64,000 bases of DNA. Origin: Janthinobacterium sp. PAMC25594 (lineage in GTDB: Bacteria; Pseudomonadota; Gammaproteobacteria; Burkholderiales; Burkholderiaceae_D). The notes under the pieces were generated by a model. It worked only from the letters and a program-made list of their open reading frames with translations, was not told the DNA's origin and made no database searches. The translations under genes and the position numbers were made by a program. How positions within the stretch are numbered: the first letter of the stretch is position 1; the number at the start of each line of letters is the position of its first letter. Location: NCBI RefSeq assembly GCF_019443505.1, contig NZ_CP080377.1, forward strand, positions 1,488,001 through 1,552,000. Direction: 5' to 3'. Shown here one piece after another: positions 1-8,731 of the stretch.

Positions 1-330
1 GTGGCCACCATCGCCACCAACGCGGGTGGCATGCTGCAGGCGGCGTTGACGCAGCCATTGGCCAGCGGCACCCCCGTCACCATCGGCGCCCGCCCCGAAC
101 ACGTGCAGGCGTGCGCGCCCGGCGCCACTGCCGCCATCACGGCCAGCGTGCAGGCGGTGGAAAAACTGGGCGACATCAGCTATCTGTATGTGCAGGTACC
201 GGGCGGCGACGAGCCGCTGGTGGTGCGCGCCGATGCCGATACGGACTGGGCGATTGGCCAGTCCGTGGCGCTGCAGGTGGCGCCCGCCCGCGTCCACGTG
301 TTCGACGAGCACGGCCAGACCCGGACCTGA
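1..330 (+). CDS. malK: MalK/UgpC-type ABC transporter ATPase, C-terminal end only
   Basis: Only the last 109 codons or so lie in the window. They read as the C-terminal regulatory (TOBE/OB-fold) part of a sugar ABC ATPase, including the typical phrases IGARPEHV and SVQAVEKLGDISYLYV and the closing VHVFDE. The Walker motifs lie off the left edge. The ATPase would energise the MalF-MalG permease encoded just downstream on the same strand. The GTG at position 1 is only the window edge and not a start. The family call is firm; the malK name rests mainly on its neighbours. Confidence 0.85.
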   Translation: MATIATNAGGMLQAALTQPLASGTPVTIGARPEHVQACAPGATAAITASVQAVEKLGDISYLYVQVPGGDEPLVVRADADTDWAIGQSVALQVAPARVHVFDEHGQTRT

Positions 331-343
331 CACCCGAATTAAG

Positions 344-373
344 GGGCCAGGCGCTACAGGCGCCGCCTGGCCC
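344..373 (+). other. 10-bp perfect hairpin between malK and malE
   Basis: GGGCCAGGCG at 344-353 is exactly complementary to CGCCTGGCCC at 364-373, with a 10-nt loop. No clear T-run follows, so it is not a classical intrinsic terminator. It may stabilise or partly attenuate the mRNA ahead of malE, whose product is usually needed in excess over the ATPase. Confidence 0.6.
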
Positions 374-439
374 GGTTGCATCGTTTCAGCCTTGATACTC
401 AACATAAACTTAGCATAAAAAAAGATACTGGAGATTGAC

Positions 440-1660
440 ATGTCCTTCACGCACCCGAAACGCAGCTTCATCAAAACCACGCTGATCGCCGCCGCCCTGG
501 CCGGCATCGGCAACCTGGCCGCCGTCAGCATGGCAAACGCGGCCGAAGCAGGCACCCTCTTGATCTGGATCAATGGCGACAAGGGCTACAAGGGCCTGGC
601 CAAGGTCGGCGAGGAATTCACCAAGAAGACGGGCATCAAGGTCGTCGTCGAGCACCCGGAAGATGCGCCGAACAAATTCCAGCAGGCGGCGGCCGCCGGC
701 AAGGGCCCGGACATCTGGATCTGGCCGCATGACCGCATCGGCGGCTGGATCGACGCCGGCCTGCTGCAACCAGTGACGCCAAGCAAGGAAGCGCGCGCCG
801 CCATCCTGCCGCTGGCATGGAACGCCTTTACCGTGGGCGGCAAGACCTGGGGCTACCCGATCTCCATCGAAGCCGTCGCCCTCGTCTACAACAAGGACCT
901 GGTGCCGAATCCGCCAAAAACCTTCGAGGAAATCGCCGCGCTGGACAAGAAACTCTCCGCACAAGGCAAGAAAGCCATCCTGTGGGATTACACGAATACC
1001 TATTTCACGTGGCCTTTGCTGGGCGCGGGCGGCGGCTTCCCGTTTGAAGTCAAGAGCGACGGCCGCTACGATGCAGCCAAGACGGGCGTCAACAATGCCG
1101 GTTCGCAGGCGGGCGTGAATGCGCTGATGACCCTGATCAACAGCGGCGCCATGCCGAAGGGCGCCGGCTATGCGGAGATGGAAGCGGGCTTCAACCAGGG
1201 CAAGATCGCCATGATGATCAACGGCCCATGGTCGTGGGACAATGCGCGCAAATCGAAGATCAATTACGGCGTGGCAACGATTCCGACCGTAGCAGGCAAG
1301 ACGGCCACCCCATTCGTGGGCGTGCTCGGTGCGATGATTTCGAAAGCCAGCCCGAACAAGGACCTGGCGACGGAATTCCTGGAAAACCAGATGCTGCAGC
1401 TCAATGGCCTGAAAACCATCAACGCCGACGTCCCGCTGGGCACGCCAGCTAATAAAGTGCTGTTCGCGGAATTGAAAACCAACCCGAACATCCAGGCGAC
1501 GATGGAAAGCGCCCAAGCGGGCCGCCCGATGCCGAACAACCCGGAAATGGGCCGCTTCTGGTCGTCGATGCAATCGGCGCTGGAAAACATCACGCAAGGC
1601 CGCCAGACGACCAAGGATGGCCTGGATGCGGCGGCGAAGCGGATTACGACCGCCAATTAA
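440..1660 (+). CDS. malE: Maltose/maltodextrin-binding periplasmic protein
   Basis: A 406-residue solute-binding protein of family 1. The N-terminus is a cleavable signal peptide: a basic PKRSFIK segment, a hydrophobic stretch of Ala/Leu/Ile, and a probable cleavage after SMANA near residue 35. The mature part shows MalE landmarks: [49 protein letters not shown] and NGPWSWDN. It should deliver maltose/maltodextrins to MalF-MalG. A Shine-Dalgarno-like CTGGAG sits about 7 nt before the ATG. It follows the malK end by 109 bp with a hairpin between them, and precedes malF across a REP-like element. Length matches the family. Confidence 0.95.
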   Translation: MSFTHPKRSFIKTTLIAAALAGIGNLAAVSMANAAEAGTLLIWINGDKGYKGLAKVGEEFTKKTGIKVVVEHPEDAPNKFQQAAAAGKGPDIWIWPHDRIGGWIDAGLLQPVTPSKEARAAILPLAWNAFTVGGKTWGYPISIEAVALVYNKDLVPNPPKTFEEIAALDKKLSAQGKKAILWDYTNTYFTWPLLGAGGGFPFEVKSDGRYDAAKTGVNNAGSQAGVNALMTLINSGAMPKGAGYAEMEAGFNQGKIAMMINGPWSWDNARKSKINYGVATIPTVAGKTATPFVGVLGAMISKASPNKDLATEFLENQMLQLNGLKTINADVPLGTPANKVLFAELKTNPNIQATMESAQAGRPMPNNPEMGRFWSSMQSALENITQGRQTTKDGLDAAAKRITTAN

Positions 1661-1677
1661 GCCCTATTTTGTTTGAG

Positions 1678-1768
1678 CGTAGGTCGGATTAGCGTGTAGC
1701 GCGTAATCCGACATGTGCCGCCAACAATGTTGTCGGATTACGGCCCTTTGGGCCTAATCCGACCTACG
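1678..1768. repeat. REP-like double palindrome, copy 1 (malE-malF spacer)
   Basis: The 15-bp arm CGTAGGTCGGATTAG (1678-1692) is perfectly inverted at 1754-1768. Inside are two further facing GTCGGATTA/TAATCCGAC arms, so it can fold as two adjacent hairpins. A 22-bp inner segment (1721-1742) recurs exactly in copy 2 at 14524-14545, which shows that this is a mobile or amplified family and not a chance palindrome. Confidence 0.9.
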
Positions 1769-1788
1769 TATCATTACAGGTATCCATC

Positions 1789-3300
1789 GTGCGCAAGTTT
1801 ATCGGCCCTACGGTATTGACCATCAGCATGGCGCTGGGTCTGTATCTGCTCTTCATGTTGTACATATCCGGCCAGACCATGCTGGCCGCCGTTTTCCTCG
1901 GCTTGCTGACCTTGACGACGTTTGTCTTCACGTCGCCGCGCGCCTATGCCTACCGTTATCTGTTTCCCGGCATCACGGCGGTCATCGTCTTCGTGCTGCT
2001 GCCGATGGTGTACACGGTGTCGATCGGCTTTACCAATTTCAGTTCGCGCAACCTGCTCACCTACGAGCGGGCCACGCAATATTTGCTGGACGAGACGCAG
2101 CGCGTGGAAAGCACGGGCTACGCGCTGACCGTGCACCCGGACAACAAGGAATACCGCTTGCGCCTGGAAAGCCCGGACACGGGCGAAGTGCTCTTGACGC
2201 CGCCGCTGGCCCTGAAGCGCGCCGTACCTTTGACCGTGGAAGTGGCGCCGGCTGACCCCGTGCAGGCGCCCGTGCTGGCCCCGCCGCTGCCCATCAAGGA
2301 CATCATCGCGCTGCAAAAGGATTTGAAGCTGCTCACCCTCGTGCTGCCGAACAAGATCGAGCTGCGCATGGTGGGCTTGCGCGAATTCGGCCCCGTCGCG
2401 CATGTCTACAAGCAACTCCCCGACAAGACCCTGAAGAAAATCGCCACGGGTGAACTGGTCAAACCGAACTTCAAGACGGGCTTTTATGAAATGCCGGACG
2501 GCACGAAACTGGAACCGGGTTTCAAGGTCAACGTGGGCTTCGCCAACTTCGTGAAAATTTTCTCCGATGAAGCGTTCCGCGGCCCCTTCCTGCGCATTTT
2601 CGTCTGGACCATCGTTTTCGCCCTGATCAGCGTGGCCACCACGACGGGCCTGGGCATGGTGCTGGCCGTGCTCTTGAACTGGGATGCGCTGCGCTTCCGC
2701 GGCCTGTACCGCACCCTGCTGTTCCTGCCGTACGCCGTGCCCGGCTTTATCTCCATCCTGGTCTTCAAGGGCTTGTTCAATAACAACTTTGGCGAAATCA
2801 ACCTCGTGCTCGACGCCCTGTTCGGCATCAAGCCCGCCTGGTTCTCGGACACCACCCTGGCCAAGGCCATGATCCTGATCGTCAACACCTGGCTCGGCTA
2901 CCCTTACATGATGGTCGTGTGCATGGGTCTCATCAAGGCGATCCCGTCGGACCTGTACGAAGCGTCGGCCCTGGCCGGTGCGGGACCGCTGACGAATTTC
3001 TTCAAGATCACTTTGCCGTTGATCATCAAGCCGCTGACGCCGCTGATGGTGGCCAGCCTGGGTTTCAATTTCAATAATTTCGTACTGATCAGCTTGCTGA
3101 CGGGCGGGCGTCCTGATTTCCTCGACACCACCTTACCGGCCGGCACGACGGACTTGCTCGTGTCCTACACCTACCGCATCGCGTTCGAGGATTCCGGCCA
3201 GAACTTTGGCCTGGCCGCCGCCATCTCGACCCTGATCTTCTTCCTCGTGGCCGCGATTTCGCTGGTCAACATGCGCCTGACGCGCATGAACAAAGCATAA
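1789..3300 (+). CDS. malF: Maltose ABC transporter permease MalF
   Basis: A 503-residue inner-membrane permease. The first two or three helices lie within residues 1-95. They are followed by a large periplasmic insert (about 95-250) equivalent to the P2 domain of E. coli MalF, and then the conserved permease core. The EAA loop that docks on MalK reads [22 protein letters not shown]. The start is GTG at 1789 with a weak ACAGG nearby; this start keeps the first membrane helix. It lies only 20 bp after the REP-like element, so that element sits in its 5' leader. malG follows after 10 bp. Size and architecture match MalF well. Confidence 0.95.
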   Translation: MRKFIGPTVLTISMALGLYLLFMLYISGQTMLAAVFLGLLTLTTFVFTSPRAYAYRYLFPGITAVIVFVLLPMVYTVSIGFTNFSSRNLLTYERATQYLLDETQRVESTGYALTVHPDNKEYRLRLESPDTGEVLLTPPLALKRAVPLTVEVAPADPVQAPVLAPPLPIKDIIALQKDLKLLTLVLPNKIELRMVGLREFGPVAHVYKQLPDKTLKKIATGELVKPNFKTGFYEMPDGTKLEPGFKVNVGFANFVKIFSDEAFRGPFLRIFVWTIVFALISVATTTGLGMVLAVLLNWDALRFRGLYRTLLFLPYAVPGFISILVFKGLFNNNFGEINLVLDALFGIKPAWFSDTTLAKAMILIVNTWLGYPYMMVVCMGLIKAIPSDLYEASALAGAGPLTNFFKITLPLIIKPLTPLMVASLGFNFNNFVLISLLTGGRPDFLDTTLPAGTTDLLVSYTYRIAFEDSGQNFGLAAAISTLIFFLVAAISLVNMRLTRMNKA

Positions 3301-3310
3301 AGGACAGCAT

Positions 3311-4201
3311 ATGGCTATCGTTGTCGATCGTTCCAACCGCTGGCGCATCCTGGCGGCCCACGTCGCCGTGATCGCGCTGATCGCGCTGGTGATGTTCCCC
3401 TTCCTGATGATCTTGTCGATCTCTCTGCGACCCGGCAACTTCGCCTCGGGCAGTCTGATCCCGCCCGAGATCAGCTTCGAGCACTGGCGATTGGCGCTGG
3501 GCATGTCTTACCAGGCGCCCAACGGCACCCTGGTCGAGCCGGACTTCCCCGTGCTGCTGTGGCTGTGGAATTCCATCAAGGTGGCCAGCATGAGCGCCAC
3601 CGTCACCGTGCTGCTGTCGACCACCTGCGCGTATGCGTTCGCGCGCATGCAGTTCCGCTTCAAGTCGCAGACGCTGTCCGCGCTGATGCCGCTGCAGATG
3701 TTCCCCGCCGTGCTGGCCCTGGTGGCCATCTACGCCATCTTCGATGTGCTGGGCAGCTACGTGCCGTGGCTGGGCATCGACCACCACGGCAGCCTGGTGC
3801 TCGCTTACACGGGCGGTATCGCCCTGCATATCTGGACCATCAAGGGATACTATCAAACCATCCCCATCGAGATCGAGGAAGCGGCCAAGGTCGACGGCGC
3901 CACGCAGTGGCAAGCGTTCATCTACGTGCTGCTGCCGATGACGGTGCCCATTTTGATGGTCGTATTCCTGCTGTCGTTCATCGGCGCCATCATCGAATAC
4001 CCGATCGCTTCCGTGCTGCTGCATGAACAGAACAACCTGACCCTGGCCGTCGGCTCGAAACTGTTCCTGTACGAGCAAAAATACCTGTGGGGCGACTTCG
4101 CCGCGGCAGCCATTTTGTCCGGCTTGCCCATCACGGCCGTATTCCTGCTGGCGCAAAAATGGATGATCTCCGGCCTGACGGCTGGCGGCGTGAAGGGCTG
4201 A
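3311..4201 (+). CDS. malG: Maltose ABC transporter permease MalG
   Basis: A 296-residue partner permease with six predicted membrane helices. The EAA motif reads [22 protein letters not shown]. The start ATG is preceded by AGGACAG. It forms the translocation pathway with MalF. The gene is 10 bp after malF, and the amylase gene begins 1 bp after its stop, so all are probably translated from one message. The C-terminal [13 protein letters not shown] resembles the MalG tail that reaches toward the binding protein; that role is family knowledge and was not tested here. Confidence 0.95.
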   Translation: MAIVVDRSNRWRILAAHVAVIALIALVMFPFLMILSISLRPGNFASGSLIPPEISFEHWRLALGMSYQAPNGTLVEPDFPVLLWLWNSIKVASMSATVTVLLSTTCAYAFARMQFRFKSQTLSALMPLQMFPAVLALVAIYAIFDVLGSYVPWLGIDHHGSLVLAYTGGIALHIWTIKGYYQTIPIEIEEAAKVDGATQWQAFIYVLLPMTVPILMVVFLLSFIGAIIEYPIASVLLHEQNNLTLAVGSKLFLYEQKYLWGDFAAAAILSGLPITAVFLLAQKWMISGLTAGGVKG

Positions 4202-4202
4202 C

Positions 4203-5843
4203 ATGAAGACCGTGCTGACCGCCCTCGCCGCTTTGCTCTTCTGCGCACCGGCGCAGGCGGGCAGTTTCGCGGACAATCCCATCGTCTACTTCGCCGTGAC
4301 GGATCGCTACGCCAACGGCAATCCCGGCAACGACCACAGTTATGGCCGCGCCGCCGACCCGCAAGGTGGCGACGTGGGCAGCTTTCACGGCGGCGACATC
4401 GCCGGCATCACGCAGCAGCTGAAAGCCGGCTATTTCACGGAGCTGGGCGTCAACGCCCTGTGGATCACGGCGCCGTATGAACAGATCCACGGCTGGGTGG
4501 TGGGCGGCAAGCAGCAATTCCAGCACTATGCCTACCACGGCTACTGGGCACTCGACTACACGACCATGGACGCCAACATGGGCACGCGCGAAGAGCTGCG
4601 CGAGATGATCGCCACGGCGCACGCGCAAGGCATCCGCGTGCTGTTCGACGTGGTGCTGAACCATCCCGGCTATGCGGACTTGCGCACCCTGGCCGAATAC
4701 AAGGTACCGGTGCTGTGGCCCGGCCATGAAAAGGCCGGCTTGCGCGACTATCACAGCTTCATCGACTACAACAACTTCGAATTCAAGCAGTGGTGGGGCC
4801 CGGACTGGGTGCGCGCCGGCTTGCCCGGCTATCCCGACGGCGGCCAGGACGACTACACGATGCAACTGGCGTACCTGCCCGACTTCCGCACGGAAAGCGG
4901 CAAGGCCGTGGACTTGCCGCCTATCCTGCAGCGCAAGATGGATACGCGCGCCGTGGCCCTGCCCGACACCACCGTGCGCGGCTACCTGGTGCACTGGCTG
5001 GCCAACTGGGTGCGCGAATTCGGCGTCGACGGTTTCAGGGCCGACACCGTCAAGCACGTGGAACCAAACAGCTGGCTGGCCCTGCGCGCGGCCGCCACCG
5101 ATGCCCTCAAGGATTGGAAAACGCGCCATCCCGAGCAGAAAATCGACGACGCGCCGTTCTGGATGACGGGCGAAGCGTGGGGCCACGGCCCCGAGCGCAG
5201 CAGCTGGCATGACGCGGGCTTCGACTCGATGATCAATTTCGATTTTCAAGGCCGCGCTGGCGGCGACTGGACAAGCATCGATGGCGTGTACCGCCAGTAC
5301 GCGGGCCTGCTAGGCAAGCGCATTGGCAATGCGCCCCGCTACGACATCCTGTCGTACATCTCCTCGCACGACACCAGCCTGTTCCCGCGCGAGCAATTGA
5401 AACATGGCTTGTCCGCCCTGCTGCTGGCGCCGGGCGGCGTGCAGCTGTTCTATGGTGATGAAAGCGCGCGCCAGCCTGGCGCGGCGCCCGTCGGCGACGA
5501 ACAGCAGGCGACCCGCTCCGACATGAACTGGACATCCATGGACTCTGCAACTCTTGCGCATGCGCGCAAGCTGGGCCAGTTCCGCTTGCGCCATCCTGCC
5601 CTGGCGCGCGGCGAGCATCGGTTCATCAACGACAAGCCGTACGCCTTCGCCCGCGTGATCGATGGTGACGCCGTCATCGCCGTGCCCGAAGCGCAAGGCG
5701 CCATCGCACTGAAGGTGCACGGCGTCTTTGCCGATGGCACCAGTGTGCGCGACGCCTACACCAATCAAACCTACATCGTCAAAAATGGCGCCGTCGCCGT
5801 GAACGCGGCCGGCAGCGTCCTGTTAGAAAAGGCAGCACCATGA
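4203..5843 (+). CDS. Secreted GH13 alpha-amylase
   Basis: A 546-residue glycoside hydrolase family 13 enzyme. A signal peptide of about 19 residues ends in APAQA. The GH13 conserved regions are present in order: DVVLNH (region I), GFRADTVKHV with nucleophile Asp281 (II), GEAWG with acid/base Glu324 (III), and SSHDT with Asp390 (IV). It should hydrolyse alpha-1,4-glucans outside the cytoplasm to oligosaccharides that the MalEFG system takes up. The start ATG follows the malG stop by 1 bp and its stop overlaps the kinase start (ATGA), so it belongs to the operon. Fine substrate preference (amylase or maltogenic/neopullulanase type) cannot be decided by eye. Confidence 0.92.
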   Translation: MKTVLTALAALLFCAPAQAGSFADNPIVYFAVTDRYANGNPGNDHSYGRAADPQGGDVGSFHGGDIAGITQQLKAGYFTELGVNALWITAPYEQIHGWVVGGKQQFQHYAYHGYWALDYTTMDANMGTREELREMIATAHAQGIRVLFDVVLNHPGYADLRTLAEYKVPVLWPGHEKAGLRDYHSFIDYNNFEFKQWWGPDWVRAGLPGYPDGGQDDYTMQLAYLPDFRTESGKAVDLPPILQRKMDTRAVALPDTTVRGYLVHWLANWVREFGVDGFRADTVKHVEPNSWLALRAAATDALKDWKTRHPEQKIDDAPFWMTGEAWGHGPERSSWHDAGFDSMINFDFQGRAGGDWTSIDGVYRQYAGLLGKRIGNAPRYDILSYISSHDTSLFPREQLKHGLSALLLAPGGVQLFYGDESARQPGAAPVGDEQQATRSDMNWTSMDSATLAHARKLGQFRLRHPALARGEHRFINDKPYAFARVIDGDAVIAVPEAQGAIALKVHGVFADGTSVRDAYTNQTYIVKNGAVAVNAAGSVLLEKAAP

Positions 5844-6751
5844 GTACCTATGACGTCTTAGTGGTCGGTGGCGCCGGCATCGATACCATCGTGCGCGTCC
5901 CCGACCTGCAATTGCCCGTCGCCGATTCGCTGCACGTGGCGCCCATCCTCGACTATGTGGCGCACACGGGCAATGGCGTGGCGCTCGGTTGCCACGCGCT
6001 GGGCTTGCGCTGCAAGTTCATCGACTTCATCGGCGACGATGCGCAAGGCGCGGCCATCCTGCAGCGCTATAAAGATGCCAGGCTCGATTTTTCGCACATC
6101 ATCGAACCCTCGGGCACGCGGCGCAGCGTCAACCTGGTCGACCCGCAAGGGCGCCGGCTGTCGCTGTACGACGGCCGCCATCCGGAAGATGTGCGCATGC
6201 CGGCCGCCTTTTATCTTCCCTACCTGGGGCCGGCGCGCCACGCGCATTTTTCCATCATGGGCTGGGTGGCCGAACTGTTTGACGATGCGCAAGCGTGCGG
6301 CACCACGGTGTCGACCGATTTGCACGACTGGGATGGCGTCAACCCGCACCACAAGGTGTTTGCCCTGCGCGCCGACCTGGTCTTCCTCAGCACGGCGGCG
6401 CTGGGCGAACGTCGGGACGACGTCATGCGCGCAATTATTTCGGAAGGCCGCGCGCAGGCCGTGATCGCCATGGCCGGCGCCGACGGCGCCTACCTGCTGG
6501 AACGAATCAACGGCGAAGTGCGGCACTACCCGACGGCAGGCTTGACGCTGCCCGTGGTGGACACGAATGGCGCGGGCGACTCGTTTGTGGCAGCCTTTTT
6601 GCACGCCTGGCTGGACGGTGCGGGCATCGACGCCGCCATGCGCCACGGCGCCATCGGCGGCGCGTTTGCCTGCGCCCAGCATGGCACGCATGAACGGTTT
6701 ATCGAGCTGGCAGAGCTGCATGACTTATATCAAGACGGCACTAGCTTATGA
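5840..6751 (+). CDS. PfkB-family (ribokinase-like) sugar kinase
   Basis: A 303-residue kinase. The N-terminal VVGGAGIDTIVRV and the C-terminal signature DTNGAGDSF, with catalytic Asp247 in GAGD, define the PfkB family. The gap between them contains the typical HFSIMGW and STDLHDWDG segments. It overlaps the amylase stop by ATGA, so translation is probably coupled. Its position at the end of a maltodextrin operon suggests that it phosphorylates a sugar released from it, for example glucose or fructose. The substrate cannot be read from the sequence and nucleoside kinases of this family look similar. Confidence 0.85.
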   Translation: MSTYDVLVVGGAGIDTIVRVPDLQLPVADSLHVAPILDYVAHTGNGVALGCHALGLRCKFIDFIGDDAQGAAILQRYKDARLDFSHIIEPSGTRRSVNLVDPQGRRLSLYDGRHPEDVRMPAAFYLPYLGPARHAHFSIMGWVAELFDDAQACGTTVSTDLHDWDGVNPHHKVFALRADLVFLSTAALGERRDDVMRAIISEGRAQAVIAMAGADGAYLLERINGEVRHYPTAGLTLPVVDTNGAGDSFVAAFLHAWLDGAGIDAAMRHGAIGGAFACAQHGTHERFIELAELHDLYQDGTSL

Positions 6752-6845
6752 CTTAATATTCTATCAAGCGTAGCAACGGGCTAACGGACGCATGGCACAA
6801 TGGCTGCGGATTTCACCACCGCATACCATCGACACCGGAGACCAC

Positions 6846-8132
6846 ATGAGAATCGAAACCCTGGCCGTGCATGCCGGCTACACCCCCGACCCGACCACCA
6901 AGGCCGCCGCCGTCCCCATCTACCAGACGGTGGCCTACGCCTTCGACAATGCCCAGCATGGCGCCGACCTGTTCGACCTGAAAGTCGCCGGCAATATCTA
7001 CACGCGCATCATGAACCCCACGCAGGACGTGCTGGAAAAGCGCGTCGCGGCGCTGGAAGGCGGCGTGGCCGCGCTGGCCGTGGCGTCGGGCATGGCGGCC
7101 ATCACCTACGCGATCCAGACGATCGCCGAAGCGGGCGACAATTTCATCTCCGCCAGCCAGCTGTATGGCGGCACCTACAACCTGTTTGCCCACACGCTGC
7201 CGCAGATCGGCATCGAAGTGCGCTTCGCCGACGCGCGCCAGCCCGAGACCTTCGCCGCGCTGATCGATGCGCGCACCAAGGCCATCTTCTGCGAATCGAT
7301 CGGCAACCCGCTGGGCAATGTCACCGATGTAGCCAAACTGGCCGAGATCGCGCATGCGCACGGCATCCCGCTGATTGTCGATAACACGGTACCGAGCCCC
7401 TATCTGTTCCGCCCCATCGAGCATGGCGCCGACATCGTCGTCCATTCGCTGACCAAATACCTGGGCGGCCACGGCACCACCGTGGGCGGCGCCATCGTCG
7501 ACAGCGGCAAGTTCCCGTGGGCCGAGCACAAGGAACGCTTCAAGCGCCTGAACGAGCCGGACGTGTCGTATCACGGCGTCGTCTACACGGAAGCGTTCGG
7601 CCCCGCCGCCTTCATCGGCCGCGCGCGCGTCGTCCCGCTGCGCAATATGGGCGCGGCGATTTCGCCCTTGAGCGCCTTCCAGCTGATCCAGGGCATCGAG
7701 ACGCTGGCCTTGCGCATGGACCGCATCTGCGACAACACGCTGGCCCTGGCCAAGCACCTGAAAAACCATCCGAAAGTCGCGTGGGTCAATTACGCGGGCC
7801 TGGAAGACCACCCGGACCACGCGCTGGTGAAAAAATACATGCACGGCCGCGCCTCGGGCATTTTGTCGTTCGGCCTGAAACTGACGGCAAGCGAAGACCC
7901 GCGCGCGGCCGGCGCCCGCGTGCTCGACGCCCTGCAGCTGTTCACGCGCCTGGTCAATATCGGCGACGCCAAGTCGCTGGCCACCCACCCGGCGTCCACC
8001 ACGCACCGCCAGCTCAATCCGGCAGAACTGGCCAAGGCCGGCGTGTCCGAAGACATGCTGCGCCTGTCGGTCGGCATCGAGCATATCGACGACTTGCGTG
8101 AAGACCTGGAGCAGGCGTTGAACGCGGCCTGA
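6846..8132 (+). CDS. metY: O-acetylhomoserine aminocarboxypropyltransferase (sulfhydrylase)
   Basis: A 428-residue PLP enzyme of the Cys/Met metabolism family, making homocysteine from O-acetylhomoserine and sulfide. The N-terminus ETLAVHAGYTPDPTTKA and the aldimine lysine Lys204 in VHSLTKYLGG are typical. The tail TRLVNIGDAKSLATHPASTTH marks the MetY/CysD group. The start at 6846 follows CCGGAGA. A longer reading from 6792 adds 18 residues with no family support. It stands alone: 94 bp after the kinase, and followed by a tandem repeat and a hairpin. Confidence 0.92.
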   Translation: MRIETLAVHAGYTPDPTTKAAAVPIYQTVAYAFDNAQHGADLFDLKVAGNIYTRIMNPTQDVLEKRVAALEGGVAALAVASGMAAITYAIQTIAEAGDNFISASQLYGGTYNLFAHTLPQIGIEVRFADARQPETFAALIDARTKAIFCESIGNPLGNVTDVAKLAEIAHAHGIPLIVDNTVPSPYLFRPIEHGADIVVHSLTKYLGGHGTTVGGAIVDSGKFPWAEHKERFKRLNEPDVSYHGVVYTEAFGPAAFIGRARVVPLRNMGAAISPLSAFQLIQGIETLALRMDRICDNTLALAKHLKNHPKVAWVNYAGLEDHPDHALVKKYMHGRASGILSFGLKLTASEDPRAAGARVLDALQLFTRLVNIGDAKSLATHPASTTHRQLNPAELAKAGVSEDMLRLSVGIEHIDDLREDLEQALNAA

Positions 8133-8176
8133 ATCAGGTTGAAATCAAGCTGAAATCAGGTTGAAATCAGGCTGAA
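8133..8176 (+). repeat. Four tandem 11-bp repeats after metY
   Basis: Units ATCAGGTTGAA, ATCAAGCTGAA, ATCAGGTTGAA and ATCAGGCTGAA run without gaps from the metY stop codon onward. The 11-bp period is one DNA helical turn. No function is evident. They may be a slippage product or a phased protein-binding site. Confidence 0.8.
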
Positions 8177-8178
8177 AG

Positions 8179-8217
8179 CCTGTCCCGGCATAGGCATGCA
8201 GCCCCCGCCGGGACAGG
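8179..8217 (+). terminator. Probable terminator hairpin of metY
   Basis: CCTGTCCCGG (8179-8188) pairs perfectly with CCGGGACAGG (8208-8217) around a 19-nt loop. The T-run is poor, so it may act as a weak or Rho-assisted terminator. Downstream, 8218-8480 shows no convincing gene. Confidence 0.5.
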
Positions 8218-8484
8218 TTCCTGCATGCCGTAAAGCGAAGCCGGCGTTCACGCAGAGCGCCAGCGACGCTGCTGTCATCGTCCACATGGTTGCACTGGAT
8301 CGCCCCCAGGTCCAGCCCGCAACCTCCTTACCCCCTCCCCGCCTCCCCTGATGTCACGCCTATGCCGTGGCGACTTCTTCGCTGCGCCTGCCCGGTTTGA
8401 TGATCGGCGAACGCCCGTGCTTCCGGCATGCGGCGGGCAGCCGGCCTATGCGCCGCCGCTCATGCTCGATATTGTCGTGTTGCG

Positions 8485-8550
8485 AAAACGAATCGAAACG
8501 AACAATAAAGAAGAATTAGATGTTGTTAAATTTTCGAACGTGCGTAGAAT
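8485..8550 (+). promoter_or_regulatory. Candidate glpD promoter with GlpR-like repeats
   Basis: This AT-rich patch in an otherwise GC-rich spacer holds TTGTTA (8523-8528), 16 bp, then TAGAAT (8545-8550), a fair sigma-70 pair. Just upstream (8485-8506) are two direct CGAAAACGAA/CGAAACGAA motifs and CGAACAATA, which resembles one half of the enteric GlpR operator. The 180-bp leader down to glpD shows no gene; a 118-codon reading frame over it lacks coding character. Confidence 0.4.
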
Positions 8551-8731
8551 AAACAAAAAAAGCGCGTTATTCTTCACTTCAGCGCAGTTCTCTTCCTGTT
8601 CGCATGAACGCCCGGATGCGCCCATGGCAGTGGCAGGCAGGCGCATGACAGCGACTGCGTGGCGCGATGAGAAACACCTGAAACCATGCACTTTTTATAG
8701 CCCATAGCGGCCTATCACCACCTTCAGGATC

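Noticed and set aside
440..520. Possible Tat signal in MalE (PKRSFIK)
   Set aside because: Only one of the two arginines is present; MalE proteins use Sec, so a Sec signal is the simpler reading.
8133..8176. CRISPR-like repeat
   Set aside because: Units of 11 bp are contiguous without spacers.
8351..8707. A 118-codon frame upstream of glpD
   Set aside because: No ribosome site, no family features, and it runs through the AT-rich promoter patch.
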